From positions 1-11,309 of the forward strand of contig USBA01000049.1 in NCBI GenBank assembly GCA_900552735.1: DNA of 11,309 bases. The letters run 5' to 3'. The translations under genes and the position numbers were made by a program. Position 1 is the stretch's first letter. Each line of letters opens with the position of its first letter. Positions 1 through 7,111 of the stretch are shown here, one piece after another. The notes beneath the pieces were generated by a model. That model was not told where the DNA came from and searched no databases. It saw only the letters and a list, made by a program, of their open reading frames with translations. Source of the stretch: an uncultured Collinsella sp. GTDB taxonomy: Bacteria > Actinomycetota > Coriobacteriia > Coriobacteriales > Coriobacteriaceae.

Positions 1-268
1 ATGCCCCTCGACTGGTGGCTCAATCAGCGCATGCCGAGCCCACACAAAGCCGCTACACCTGTGACGGAGCTATGAAGTGGTATCTATTGCTGGCGCAGGC
101 CATGCCAAGGAGTGTCCCAGATTGCCGGCAGATAAGGAACGTCCCCAGGTGCCGGTCGCGGGCGTGACTTTCGTCCCGTTTGATACTCCGCTGGCCTAGA
201 TGTTCGTCATGTGCGCCCGTAAACGTGGGACAATGGCGATGTTGGTTTTACAGACAAAGGATGTGCCT
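1..268. other. Intergenic leader upstream of the DUF2207 gene
   Basis: No convincing gene is seen here. A frame starting at base 1 ends at a TGA at 73-75 after 24 codons, and another short frame from an ATG at 72 ends near 167. Neither has a recognisable product or a usable ribosome binding site, although a 3' end of a gene cut by the window edge cannot be excluded. The stretch holds the tandem repeat at 107-155 and must carry the promoter of the downstream gene. A possible -10 is GACAAT at 229-234, with no good -35. Confidence 0.4.
107..155 (+). repeat. Imperfect tandem repeat, two 22-nt units with 27-bp period
   Basis: Unit one runs 107-128 and unit two 134-155. Both begin AAGGA, share TCCC at the same place and end TGCCGG, agreeing at 16 of 22 positions by eye. 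Unit two contains the core AGGAACGTCCCCAG (135-148), which recurs in inverted orientation at 2313-2326. The units lie in non-coding sequence, so this looks like a dispersed intergenic repeat of REP type. Its role is unknown. It could also be the remnant of a longer element extending beyond the left edge. Confidence 0.45.
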
Positions 269-2212
269 ATGAACACCCTCGTTGCCAAAGTCAGTCGGCA
301 GCGCTGCCTGTTTGCGCGATTCGCTTCCGTCTGCGTGCTCGTCGCGCTCGCGTTGTTGCTACTGCCTGTCGCCGCGCACGCCGACGGCTACTCCATGACC
401 CAAACCTATATCGGCGCCACGGTCGAGGCCGACGGCTCGCTGACCGTTGTCGAGGGGCGCCAGTTTGATTTCGATGACGACATCAACGGCGTGTTTTGGG
501 AGATCAATGCGGGCACCAACCAGCAGGGCGGCACGGCGGGCGTCGATGTGCTGAGCGTTGAGGAAGACGATGCCGCGTTTAACAAAGTCGATAGCGCGAA
601 CAAGGGTGACTCTGGCGTCTACACGGTCGAGCAGACCGGTGACGGCGTAAGGATTAAGGTGTTCAGCCCTCACGAGAGCGGCGACAGCGCAATCTATTAC
701 GTGGGCTACACCATGACCGGTGCGGTTATGAACTGGGCCGATACCGCCGAGCTCTATTGGAAATTCGTGGGCGACGGCTGGTCCGCGGATTCCGATGACG
801 TCGAGATGGAAGTGCGCTTCGCAAATGCCGCTGCCGGGACGGCGGCCGTCAAGGGCGATAATTTCCGCGCATGGGGCCACGGCCCGCTGACGGGCGATGT
901 ATCGCTCGATGCGGACGAACCCATGGTCACCTATACCATTCCCTGTGTGCATCAGGGCGAATTCGCCGAGGCACGCATCGCCTTCCCTAGCGACTGGGTG
1001 CCGCAGCTTACCGCCTCGGGCGAAGAGCGCATGTCAACGATCATGAGCGAAGAGAAGGAATGGGCTGACGAGGCTAACGCCCGCCGCGCTCACGCTCGCA
1101 TGATTGCCAATGCACTTGCCGTGCTAAGTGTTGTCGCGGCGTTGGCCTTTACCGGCACAATCGTTGTGCTTAAGCTGCGCCGCCGTAAGCCCAAGCCGCT
1201 TTTCCAGGACGAATATTTCCGCGATGTGCCTTCGGCCGACCATCCCGCCGTGCTTTCGGCTCTCATGAGCTGGAACGAGGTGCCCGATCAGGCATATATC
1301 GCCACGCTTATGAAGCTCACCGACGACCGTGTGATCAAGCTGGAGCAGGCGACCGTGACCAAGGCCAAGAAGGGCCTGTTGGGGCGTGAAAAAGAAGAGC
1401 AGACGTATCGCGTGACGGTGAGTGATGCGGGCTGGAAGTCGGCCAAGGGCATTGACCGCATGGTGCTCAAGGTCTTCTTTGCCGGTGCTAAGCCCGACGA
1501 GAACGGTGATCGCTCGCGCACGTTTGACGAGCTGCAGCACTACGTCAAGCAGCACGCTACACCCGTGGGCGACAAGCTCGAGGACTATCAGAACACCGTT
1601 AAGGGCAAGCTGGCCGATAGCGAGTACGTTGCCTCGGACGGCATTGTCGCAATGGTGTTTTGCCTGGTTCTTGGTATTCTGATCGCCTTTATTCCCGTGG
1701 GATCCATCTTCTTTACCGATGGCGCACAGGCGAACATTATCGCCGCGGTTATCTCGGTGCCGATTGTGCTGGTGGGTATTGGCGTGGGCCTTACGTTCCG
1801 CCGCTTTACGCCGGAGGGCGCCGAGGTGGCGGCTCGCTGCAAGGCGCTCAAGCATTGGCTTGAGGATTTCACGCGCCTAAAGGAAGCCGTTCCGGGCGAT
1901 CTGGTACTGTGGAATAAACTTCTGGTGATGGGTGCGGCGCTGGGTGTTTCCAAGGAAGTCCTGCGTCAGCTTGCCGAGGCTGTTCCTCCCGAGGTGCGCG
2001 AGGCCGACGGTTTCTACGACAATTACCCCTGCTACTGGTGGTACTACCATCATTACGGCAACGAGTCGCCGATGGATTCGTTCGACGGCGTGTATCACGA
2101 GAGCATCCGTGAGCTGGCATCGAGCTCCGACAGCTCGAGCGGCGGCGGAGGCGGCGGCTTCTCGGGCGGCGGAGGCGGCGGCGTCGGCGGAGGCGGCGGC
2201 GGAACGTTCTAG
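269..2212 (+). CDS. DUF2207 family membrane protein with glycine-rich C-terminus
   Basis: Predicted cell-envelope protein of 647 residues; the family's biochemical role is unknown. The ATG at 269 is chosen because AAAGG (256-260) sits 8 bases upstream and a typical signal peptide follows directly: basic residues 7-17, hydrophobic core about 19-36, likely cleavage after AHA at residue 38. An in-frame ATG at 200 would bury this signal. The DUF2207-like extracytoplasmic domain covers roughly 39-275. A membrane helix (about 279-301) is followed by the basic stop RRRKPK, a cytoplasmic region, then two more helices (about 458-476 and 488-510). The tail from about 619 is serine then almost pure glycine, ending GGGTF, as is common in this family. 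It stands alone with its own terminator. Domain assignment is by overall architecture and recognition. Confidence 0.88.
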   Translation: MNTLVAKVSRQRCLFARFASVCVLVALALLLLPVAAHADGYSMTQTYIGATVEADGSLTVVEGRQFDFDDDINGVFWEINAGTNQQGGTAGVDVLSVEEDDAAFNKVDSANKGDSGVYTVEQTGDGVRIKVFSPHESGDSAIYYVGYTMTGAVMNWADTAELYWKFVGDGWSADSDDVEMEVRFANAAAGTAAVKGDNFRAWGHGPLTGDVSLDADEPMVTYTIPCVHQGEFAEARIAFPSDWVPQLTASGEERMSTIMSEEKEWADEANARRAHARMIANALAVLSVVAALAFTGTIVVLKLRRRKPKPLFQDEYFRDVPSADHPAVLSALMSWNEVPDQAYIATLMKLTDDRVIKLEQATVTKAKKGLLGREKEEQTYRVTVSDAGWKSAKGIDRMVLKVFFAGAKPDENGDRSRTFDELQHYVKQHATPVGDKLEDYQNTVKGKLADSEYVASDGIVAMVFCLVLGILIAFIPVGSIFFTDGAQANIIAAVISVPIVLVGIGVGLTFRRFTPEGAEVAARCKALKHWLEDFTRLKEAVPGDLVLWNKLLVMGAALGVSKEVLRQLAEAVPPEVREADGFYDNYPCYWWYYHHYGNESPMDSFDGVYHESIRELASSSDSSSGGGGGGFSGGGGGGVGGGGGGTF

Positions 2213-2226
2213 CGGTCGTAAATTAT

Positions 2227-2274
2227 GGGATGGGCTTTTCTCGACAGCCGTCGGGGGAAGCCCATCCCTTTTTT
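2227..2274 (+). terminator. Rho-independent terminator of the DUF2207 gene
   Basis: Perfect 11-bp arms GGGATGGGCTT (2227-2237) and AAGCCCATCCC (2258-2268) are followed at once by six T (2269-2274). It begins 14 bases after the stop codon. The opposite strand has no T-run after the stem, so it serves mainly the plus-strand gene. Confidence 0.9.
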
Positions 2275-2294
2275 ATGCGCTACCTACGAAGACT

Positions 2295-2337
2295 GTCCCC
2301 AACGACTAGTCACTGGGGACGTTCCTAAATGACTAGG
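2295..2337. repeat. Intergenic palindrome sharing its core with the leader repeat
   Basis: Outer arms GTCCCCA (2295-2301) and TGGGGAC (2314-2320) flank the perfect palindrome GACTAGTC (2304-2311), with AC spacers on both sides. The right part, CTGGGGACGTTCCT (2313-2326), is the exact reverse complement of 135-148. GACTAG recurs just outside at 2331-2336. No T-run follows on either strand, so it is not a terminator. It looks like a REP-type element between the DUF2207 and acetyltransferase genes. Confidence 0.5.
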
Positions 2338-2351
2338 TATGGCTGCTGGGC

Positions 2352-2993
2352 CTAGGCTGTTAGGTCGAGTTCGTAGAGGAAGCTTTCGCGCGGCATGTCG
2401 TGACGGCGCTCTTCGCGGTTGGCGCGGTGCGTGGCCGTGCGCTTAAAGCCGTGCAGCTCGTAGAACTTCCACGAGCAGTTGGAGTCGGTGTACAGGTGCG
2501 CCCTCGTCGCCCCGCGCGAGGATAGGTACGAGACTGCGGCGTCGAGCAACACCGAGCCAACGCCCAGGCCATGGACGTCGCGATCGACGGCAAGCAGCGT
2601 GACCTCGTTGTCGTGTGGCAACGGGCTGCTTTCGAGCAGGCGGTTGTTGGTTCGGATGGTTGCGCGCACAAACGAGAGATACTCGGCGCACGCATCGGGC
2701 TCTAGCTCACGCATCTGCGATAGCAGCGCGCGTTCGGTATCCATCCAATGCTCGTTGATAGTGGCGCCGGAGCTCTGTCCCGCACGCGCGAGCGAAATGC
2801 CACGCGCCTGACCGTCGATTACGGCAACCTGTGAAAACGTCGACGACGAAAGGCAATAGGCGAGGTCGCACGCGGCCTCAAGGCGGTTGTACTCATCGTT
2901 ATCCGAATTGTTATGCCAAAGCTGCTGCAGAATCAGCGCGATGGCGTCGAAGTCTTCGGTATCAAACGGTCGGTAGAGAACCCGCGAGACCAT
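2352..2993 (-). CDS. GNAT family N-acetyltransferase
   Basis: Cytoplasmic acetyl-CoA-dependent acetyltransferase of 213 residues; the acceptor (small molecule, peptide or protein) cannot be told. The acetyl-CoA binding motif is seen as VTLLAVDRDVHGLGVGSVLL, with HGLGVG matching the family's Q/R-x-x-G-x-G/A loop, followed by a helix. Motif B appears as AHLYTDSNCSWKFYELHGFKR, with the asparagine and the FYE-HGF pattern typical of GNATs. The N-terminal half is more divergent and probably holds the substrate pocket. On the minus strand AAAGAGG ends 4 bases before the ATG, supporting the start. It is transcribed divergently from purH and convergently with the DUF2207 gene, with no obvious partner. 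The fold is well supported; the substrate is unknown. Confidence 0.9.
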   Translation of the reverse strand: MVSRVLYRPFDTEDFDAIALILQQLWHNNSDNDEYNRLEAACDLAYCLSSSTFSQVAVIDGQARGISLARAGQSSGATINEHWMDTERALLSQMRELEPDACAEYLSFVRATIRTNNRLLESSPLPHDNEVTLLAVDRDVHGLGVGSVLLDAAVSYLSSRGATRAHLYTDSNCSWKFYELHGFKRTATHRANREERRHDMPRESFLYELDLTA

Positions 2994-3270
2994 GGTGCCT
3001 CTTTCTTTTGCGGATGCATATCGAGCACAGTTCTACCACGCCATTGGCATCTAATTATGGTGCCCCTGTGTTCCATGAACTCACCGTGCCCGGTGCCATG
3101 CCCATCCCCTCCGCTCGCAAACTTTTTCTGCACATGCGCCCGTTGCGGGGTGCATCGATGCGCTCGATGCGCTACATTAAATCAGTATTTTCAATGCCGC
3201 TGCGCGAGCGCTGCAGATCGACGTATCACCGACTCACAGAGCACGGCGGCGTACCAGACAGGAGGACTGC
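2994..3270. other. Divergent intergenic region between the acetyltransferase gene and purH
   Basis: No supported gene lies in these 277 bases. The region must contain the promoters of both flanking genes. Toward purH a possible -10 is TACATT (3173-3178) with no convincing -35. Toward the acetyltransferase gene TAATTA in the 3050-3060 area could be a -10. GCATCGATGC (3152-3161) is a perfect palindrome followed by a second TCGATGC. No riboswitch fold was recognised. Confidence 0.35.
3260..3265 (+). promoter_or_regulatory. Ribosome binding site of purH
   Basis: AGGAGG lies 5 bases before the ATG at 3271. It is close to a full Shine-Dalgarno match and fixes the purH start. Confidence 0.85.
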
Positions 3271-4878
3271 ATGGGATCTGATGTGAAGATCGCACGCGCG
3301 TTGATCTCGGTTACCGATAAGACGGGCGTCGTCGATTTCGCACGGACGCTGGTTGACGACTTTGGCGTCGAGATCATCTCTACGGGCGGCACGGCTCGTG
3401 CCATCGAGGACGCGGGCGTTCCCGTAACCCCCATCGAGGAGTTCACGGGCTATCCCGAGATGATGGACGGCCGCGTTAAGACCCTGCACCCCAAGGTTCA
3501 TGGCGCGCTGCTGGCCCGCCGCGATTCCGAGCAACACATGCAGGAGGCGGCTCAGCACGGCATTAAGCTGATCGATCTGGTCGTCGTCAACCTGTACGAG
3601 TTCGAGAAGACCGTCGCCAACCCTGAGGTCACCTTCGCGGACGCCATCGAGCACATCGACATCGGTGGCCCCTCCATGCTGCGCTCTGCCGCCAAGAACG
3701 CCGCGAGCGTTACCGTCATTTCCGACCCGGCCGACTATGATGCCGTCCTGGCCGAGATGCACGAGACCGGTGGCTGCACCACGCTTTCCACCCGTCGTCG
3801 CCTGCAGGTGAAGGTCTACCAGACCACCGCCGCCTACGACACGGCCATCTCCCGCTGGCTCGCCGCCCAGGCAAGCGACGTGGCGGACACCTCTGCCAAG
3901 CTCGAGATTTCGCTGGAGAAGGTCGACGACCTGCGCTATGGCGAGAACCCGCAGCAGAAAGCCACAGTCTATCGCTTTGCCGAGGGCTGCGAGAACACCG
4001 CGAGCTCGCAGTTCCCGCTCGTGGGCTCCAAGCAGATCCTGGGCAAGCCGCTCAGCTACAACAACTATCTGGATGCCGACGCCGCTTGGAACCTGGTCCG
4101 CGAGTTCGACGAGTCGGCCTGCGTAATCCTCAAGCACCAGAACCCCTGCGGTTCCGCCGTTGCCGAGGACATCACGGCTGCCTACGATCGCGCTTTTGCC
4201 TGCGATCCCAAGAGCGCCTTCGGCGGCATCATCGCCTGCAACCGCGAGGTTCCCTTTGATCTGGTTGAGCACTTTGCCGATCAGAACAAGCAGTTCGTCG
4301 AGGTCATCATCGCCCCGAGCTACACCGCCGAGGCGCTCGAGCGCATGGCCAAGCGCCCCAACCTGCGCGTGTTGGCGACCGGCGGCGTGGACCACGGCGC
4401 CCAGGTGGAGCTGCGCTCCATCGACGGCGGCATGCTGGTACAGGAGGTCGACCACGTGACCGAGGACCCCGCGACCTTTACGTTCCCCACCGACCGCAAG
4501 CCCACCGACGCCGAGATGGCCGAGCTCGAGTTTGCCTGGAAGGTCTGCAAGGGCGTCAAGTCTAACGCCATCCTGGTCTCCAAGGGCAAGGCCGGCATTG
4601 GCATGGGCCCCGGTCAGCCCAACCGCGTTGACTCCGCACTGCTGGCCTGCGAGCGCGCCGAGGACTTCTGCGAGCGCGAGGGCGTGGAGAAGGGCGACTT
4701 TGCCTGTGCAAGCGACGCGTTCTTCCCGTTCCGCGACAACGTCGACGTGCTTGCCGCACACGGCGTGACCTGCATCATCCAGCCCGGCGGCTCCAAGCGC
4801 GATGACGAGAGCATTCAGGCCTGCAACGAGCACAATATTGCTATGGTCTTTACCGGCGCCCGCCACTTTAGGCACTAA
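3271..4878 (+). CDS. purH: Bifunctional AICAR formyltransferase / IMP cyclohydrolase
   Basis: Catalyses the last two steps of de novo purine synthesis: formylation of AICAR by 10-formyltetrahydrofolate to FAICAR, then ring closure to IMP. At 535 residues it has the normal family length. The N-terminal MGS-like cyclohydrolase domain (about 1-195) shows SVTDKTG, STGGTARAIE, GYPEMMDGRVKTLHPKVHG and IDIGGPSMLRSAAKN. The transformylase domain (about 200-535) shows LRYGENPQQKA, LSYNNYLDADAAW, the catalytic Lys288-His289 in KHQNPCGSA, SAFGGII, KAGIGMGPGQPNR and the terminal GARHFRH. All key residues appear intact. It has a strong ribosome binding site and its own terminator, and no other purine gene is beside it, so it looks monocistronic. 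The genes on either side have no evident purine role. Confidence 0.98.
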   Translation: MGSDVKIARALISVTDKTGVVDFARTLVDDFGVEIISTGGTARAIEDAGVPVTPIEEFTGYPEMMDGRVKTLHPKVHGALLARRDSEQHMQEAAQHGIKLIDLVVVNLYEFEKTVANPEVTFADAIEHIDIGGPSMLRSAAKNAASVTVISDPADYDAVLAEMHETGGCTTLSTRRRLQVKVYQTTAAYDTAISRWLAAQASDVADTSAKLEISLEKVDDLRYGENPQQKATVYRFAEGCENTASSQFPLVGSKQILGKPLSYNNYLDADAAWNLVREFDESACVILKHQNPCGSAVAEDITAAYDRAFACDPKSAFGGIIACNREVPFDLVEHFADQNKQFVEVIIAPSYTAEALERMAKRPNLRVLATGGVDHGAQVELRSIDGGMLVQEVDHVTEDPATFTFPTDRKPTDAEMAELEFAWKVCKGVKSNAILVSKGKAGIGMGPGQPNRVDSALLACERAEDFCEREGVEKGDFACASDAFFPFRDNVDVLAAHGVTCIIQPGGSKRDDESIQACNEHNIAMVFTGARHFRH

Positions 4879-4907
4879 GTTTCGCCCCGGAACAAAATAA
4901 TCTCTGC

Positions 4908-4943
4908 AAAAGACGGTCGCTCCGTTTGGAGGGCCGTCTTTTT
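4908..4943 (+). terminator. Rho-independent terminator of purH
   Basis: AAAAGACGG (4908-4916) pairs with CCGTCTTTT (4934-4942). The stem continues through an inner CTCC/GGAG helix (4920-4923, 4928-4931) closed by a GTTT loop. The stem's own T-run (4939-4943) forms the tail. It begins about 30 bases after the purH stop codon. Confidence 0.85.
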
Positions 4944-4945
4944 GG

Positions 4946-4951
4946 TATAAG
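4946..4951 (+). promoter_or_regulatory. Candidate -10 element (TATAAG) of the gene at 4984
   Basis: TATAAG follows the purH terminator by only 2 bases. The best -35 is TTTGGA (4925-4930), inside the terminator hairpin, with a short 15-base spacer. Transcription would start near 4958, giving a very short leader that favours the downstream start codons over the ATG at 4960. The -35 is weak. Confidence 0.4.
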
Positions 4952-4983
4952 AGGACGGAATGACTAACACGAAAGGTATGACC

Positions 4984-5694
4984 ATGCCCCAGATTGATGA
5001 TGCCGAGCTGTTTGGCAATGCCGAGGATCAGCGTGCGTACGAGGACTTTTGCGCCAATCAGGAGGCGGTCGAGAAGTTCACGCTCGACAAGCCCGCGCTT
5101 ATCTGCCGCTGGCGCATGTCCAACAAAAAGGTGCCCATGCTCAACCGCCACATTCGTGCGCTGTCCGAGCGCTTGGTGCAGGGCGAGCCGCTTACCCATA
5201 ACATGCTCAGCTGGGCCAAACAGCACGTTGAGTGGTCGCTTGCCGAGGGCGATTACACTGCGCACGACGGCGTACTCATGCTGGTGATCGACATCAACGG
5301 CAACGCCGCCATGACGGTGGGGGAGTACGAGCCGCTCGCCGATACGTCGGCCAAGGCGCTGCGTGCCCGTTCCGCCGAGGCCCGCTCCGAGGCCGACGAG
5401 ACCGGCGTGGCGCCCGAGTTGCTCGCCGCCGTCAACAACGGCGAGCTTGCCTTTGTGGCGCCGACGGACGAGTGCCTGTGCGGCACGGCGACGCTCATCG
5501 AGCAGCTCGCCCAGACCAAGGGCATCCCGGTCACGCGCGTAGATATTCCCGCACAGCTCAAGGGCGCCTTGTTCCTGGTGAGCGACGAGCACGGCGTGGT
5601 CCCCGCAACCGAGACGGACGCCGCCGAGGCCGACGCCGCCACGGTCGCCTTCTTCGCCGAAGGCTACGAAAAGCTCCGTGCCCGCCGCTCCTAA
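4984..5694 (+). CDS. Hypothetical protein, unrecognised family
   Basis: A 236-residue soluble protein with no signal peptide or membrane helix; I do not recognise the family. Codon use fits the neighbours and the frame is uninterrupted, so it is very likely real. In-frame ATGs occur at 4960, 4978 and 4984. The last is preferred because GAAAGG (4971-4976) lies 7 bases upstream and a possible -10 sits at 4946. The N-terminal half contains a basic stretch, LICRWRMSNKKVPMLNRHIR, and a hydrophobic strand, DGVLMLVIDING. A central acidic, alanine-rich helix follows, then a C-terminal alpha/beta part with ELAFVAPTDECLCGTATLIE and GIPVTRVDIP. The last 40 residues are rich in Ala, Asp and Glu. It sits alone between purH and the convergent regulator gene. 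Function unknown. Confidence 0.78.
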   Translation: MPQIDDAELFGNAEDQRAYEDFCANQEAVEKFTLDKPALICRWRMSNKKVPMLNRHIRALSERLVQGEPLTHNMLSWAKQHVEWSLAEGDYTAHDGVLMLVIDINGNAAMTVGEYEPLADTSAKALRARSAEARSEADETGVAPELLAAVNNGELAFVAPTDECLCGTATLIEQLAQTKGIPVTRVDIPAQLKGALFLVSDEHGVVPATETDAAEADAATVAFFAEGYEKLRARRS

Positions 5695-5712
5695 CCTCAA
5701 GGCGGGGTGGGC

Positions 5713-6894
5713 TTACTGAAGTGAGCGAGCGCGTTCGATTGCGTAGGCGAGCGACAGCTGCTCCATCTCCGGGGCGCATTTGTAGCTCAGTCCGGTGAGA
5801 GCTGTCACCTTATCGAGGCGATATCGAATTGTGTTCGGGTGCTGGCCAGTCTGCTTGGCGGTTTGCTCGATACGTCGGTCGTTCTCGATGAATGCGGCGA
5901 GCGTTGATTCCAGTTCGCTGCCATGCTCGCTGTCGTGCTCGCGTATCGGCGAGAGAATCGCCTCCGAGAACGATCGCATCTCCGGGGTTTCCGCAAAAGG
6001 CATCACGGTTTTCAGGATGCCGAGCTGCGTATAGCGGACGGGACCCTCGGCTCGTTGACAAGATAGGCGCTGTGCGTAAATCGCCTGCGAGATCGCCTGC
6101 GCCACCGCCTCGTCTCCAAACAGAATATCGCTGATGCCGAGCCCTTCCGCTCCGCCATCGATGCCGCTAGCCTCGATGAGCTCCGTGAGCGCCTGCACGA
6201 TTCGCTCCACATCGAGCGTCTGCTCCGAGTCGCTTGTCGCTACGAATAGCAATCCTCCGTCATAGGGTGCCAGCATGTTGTGGCATCCGGCGAGGGTCGA
6301 TTTTGCACAGAGACGTTCGATTTGCAAAAACGCACGCGGGTCGAGGGGCTCTGCAAACGATGCGAACAGGGCGACCGCTTCGTCCAGAAATGACGGGTTG
6401 AGGCTTCGGATGCGTCGGCAGATGGACTCGGGCGATACGTCTGTCCTCAGGGCATCGATCTCGCGCTGTGCGAAGTCGATGGACGCGAGCTGCTCGATAT
6501 GCCGTTTGACCTCATAGATGACGCTGTCAAAGAACAGTGAGTCGTCGGTCGTGAGAAAGACCGGGTAGTGCCGCGCGTTGGCGTAGCGGATGGCTTGGTC
6601 GGGAATCGGGATGTGCAGGACGTTTTTGATGATGAGACCGCTCGTTCCCTTGGCGACGAGGTATTTCACGGCTTCAGTGATGAGGTACGGGTCGTCCTTC
6701 GCATAGAGGAAAGTGCTGAGGACGATCTCGTCTGAGCTGAAGTTGACGCGCTGGTACTTGTTCTTGAGGCCGGGCATGAGTTCATAATCGAGGATTCCGA
6801 CGCCGGAGACGGCACGCGAGACGCCATCGCTGCCGGCGATTAGACGGACCGACCCCTCATATTCCCGTGAGAAGTCCGAGATGGTGTATAGCAT
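5713..6894 (-). CDS. PucR family transcriptional regulator
   Basis: DNA-binding regulator of 393 residues with the usual PucR/CdaR layout. An N-terminal PucR-type domain covers about 1-120, beginning MLYTISDF and containing GVSRAVSGVGILDYEL. A divergent middle domain follows. The C-terminal PucR helix-turn-helix spans about 328-390 (FIENDRRIEQTAKQTGQHPN then TIRYRLDKV). Proteins of this family commonly activate purine, amino-acid or sugar-acid catabolic genes in response to a metabolite. An ATG at 6915 would add 7 residues but has no ribosome binding site and lies inside a perfect dyad. The ATG at 6894 has AAGG 8 bases upstream and gives a natural domain start. It is transcribed divergently from the cyclodeaminase-aminotransferase operon, its most likely target. 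The ligand is unknown. Confidence 0.9.
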   Translation of the reverse strand: MLYTISDFSREYEGSVRLIAGSDGVSRAVSGVGILDYELMPGLKNKYQRVNFSSDEIVLSTFLYAKDDPYLITEAVKYLVAKGTSGLIIKNVLHIPIPDQAIRYANARHYPVFLTTDDSLFFDSVIYEVKRHIEQLASIDFAQREIDALRTDVSPESICRRIRSLNPSFLDEAVALFASFAEPLDPRAFLQIERLCAKSTLAGCHNMLAPYDGGLLFVATSDSEQTLDVERIVQALTELIEASGIDGGAEGLGISDILFGDEAVAQAISQAIYAQRLSCQRAEGPVRYTQLGILKTVMPFAETPEMRSFSEAILSPIREHDSEHGSELESTLAAFIENDRRIEQTAKQTGQHPNTIRYRLDKVTALTGLSYKCAPEMEQLSLAYAIERARSLQ

Positions 6895-6904
6895 CAGCAT
6901 CACC

Positions 6905-6920
6905 TTGTAAATCATTACAA
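6905..6920. promoter_or_regulatory. Candidate operator dyad 1
   Basis: TTGTAAATCATTACAA has perfect 6-bp arms around a 4-bp centre. It lies just upstream of the preferred start of the regulator gene, over its leader, and matches a second site at 7022-7037 at 11 of 16 positions. This placement suits autoregulation by the PucR-type protein. Binding is inferred. Confidence 0.5.
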
Positions 6921-7021
6921 TAAGTACCTGTACAAATAGGATAATCGCACATCCGTATGCCTTTGATGCGATAAATAGTTCAAATACCTGCTGATAAAAC
7001 GAAAAATCAGATCGAGAATCG

Positions 7022-7037
7022 TTGTAGATTCCAACAA
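7022..7037. promoter_or_regulatory. Candidate operator dyad 2
   Basis: TTGTAGATTCCAACAA keeps the TTGTA and ACAA ends of dyad 1 with the same 16-bp length. It lies 10 bases upstream of the candidate -35 at 7048, a position expected for an activator of the plus-strand operon. Its internal symmetry is weaker than that of dyad 1. Confidence 0.4.
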
Positions 7038-7047
7038 GAAATGATCC

Positions 7048-7076
7048 TTGGCGGCATCGTTACTAAACCGTACAGT
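7048..7076 (+). promoter_or_regulatory. Candidate promoter of the cyclodeaminase-aminotransferase operon
   Basis: TTGGCG (7048-7053) and TACAGT (7071-7076) are separated by 17 bases; each agrees with the sigma-70 consensus at 4 of 6 positions. Transcription would begin near 7083, giving a leader of about 29 bases that contains the GAGGAG site. The weak match is consistent with dependence on an activator. Confidence 0.4.
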
Positions 7077-7111
7077 GAAGCAACGTAAAGCTTTCGCTGA
7101 GAGGAGCGATG

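Noticed and set aside
1..167. Short open frames at the left edge
   Set aside because: They are too short, lack ribosome binding sites and overlap the tandem repeat. A truncated gene end remains possible but cannot be supported.
2994..3270. Purine-type riboswitch upstream of purH
   Set aside because: No conserved purine aptamer junction or loop sequences and no terminator/anti-terminator pair could be seen.
4984..5694. Possible class IV (branched-chain type) aminotransferase
   Set aside because: Fragments such as ECLCGTATLIE and GIPVTRVDIP look faintly similar, but their order is wrong and no PLP lysine context or EGxxxN motif is present.
3226..5700. A very long open frame on the minus strand (824 codons) opposite purH and the next gene
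   Set aside because: It is antisense to a textbook purH and runs through its terminator. Its translation is low-complexity Gly/Leu/Val/His-rich and matches no family, as expected of a shadow frame in GC-rich DNA.
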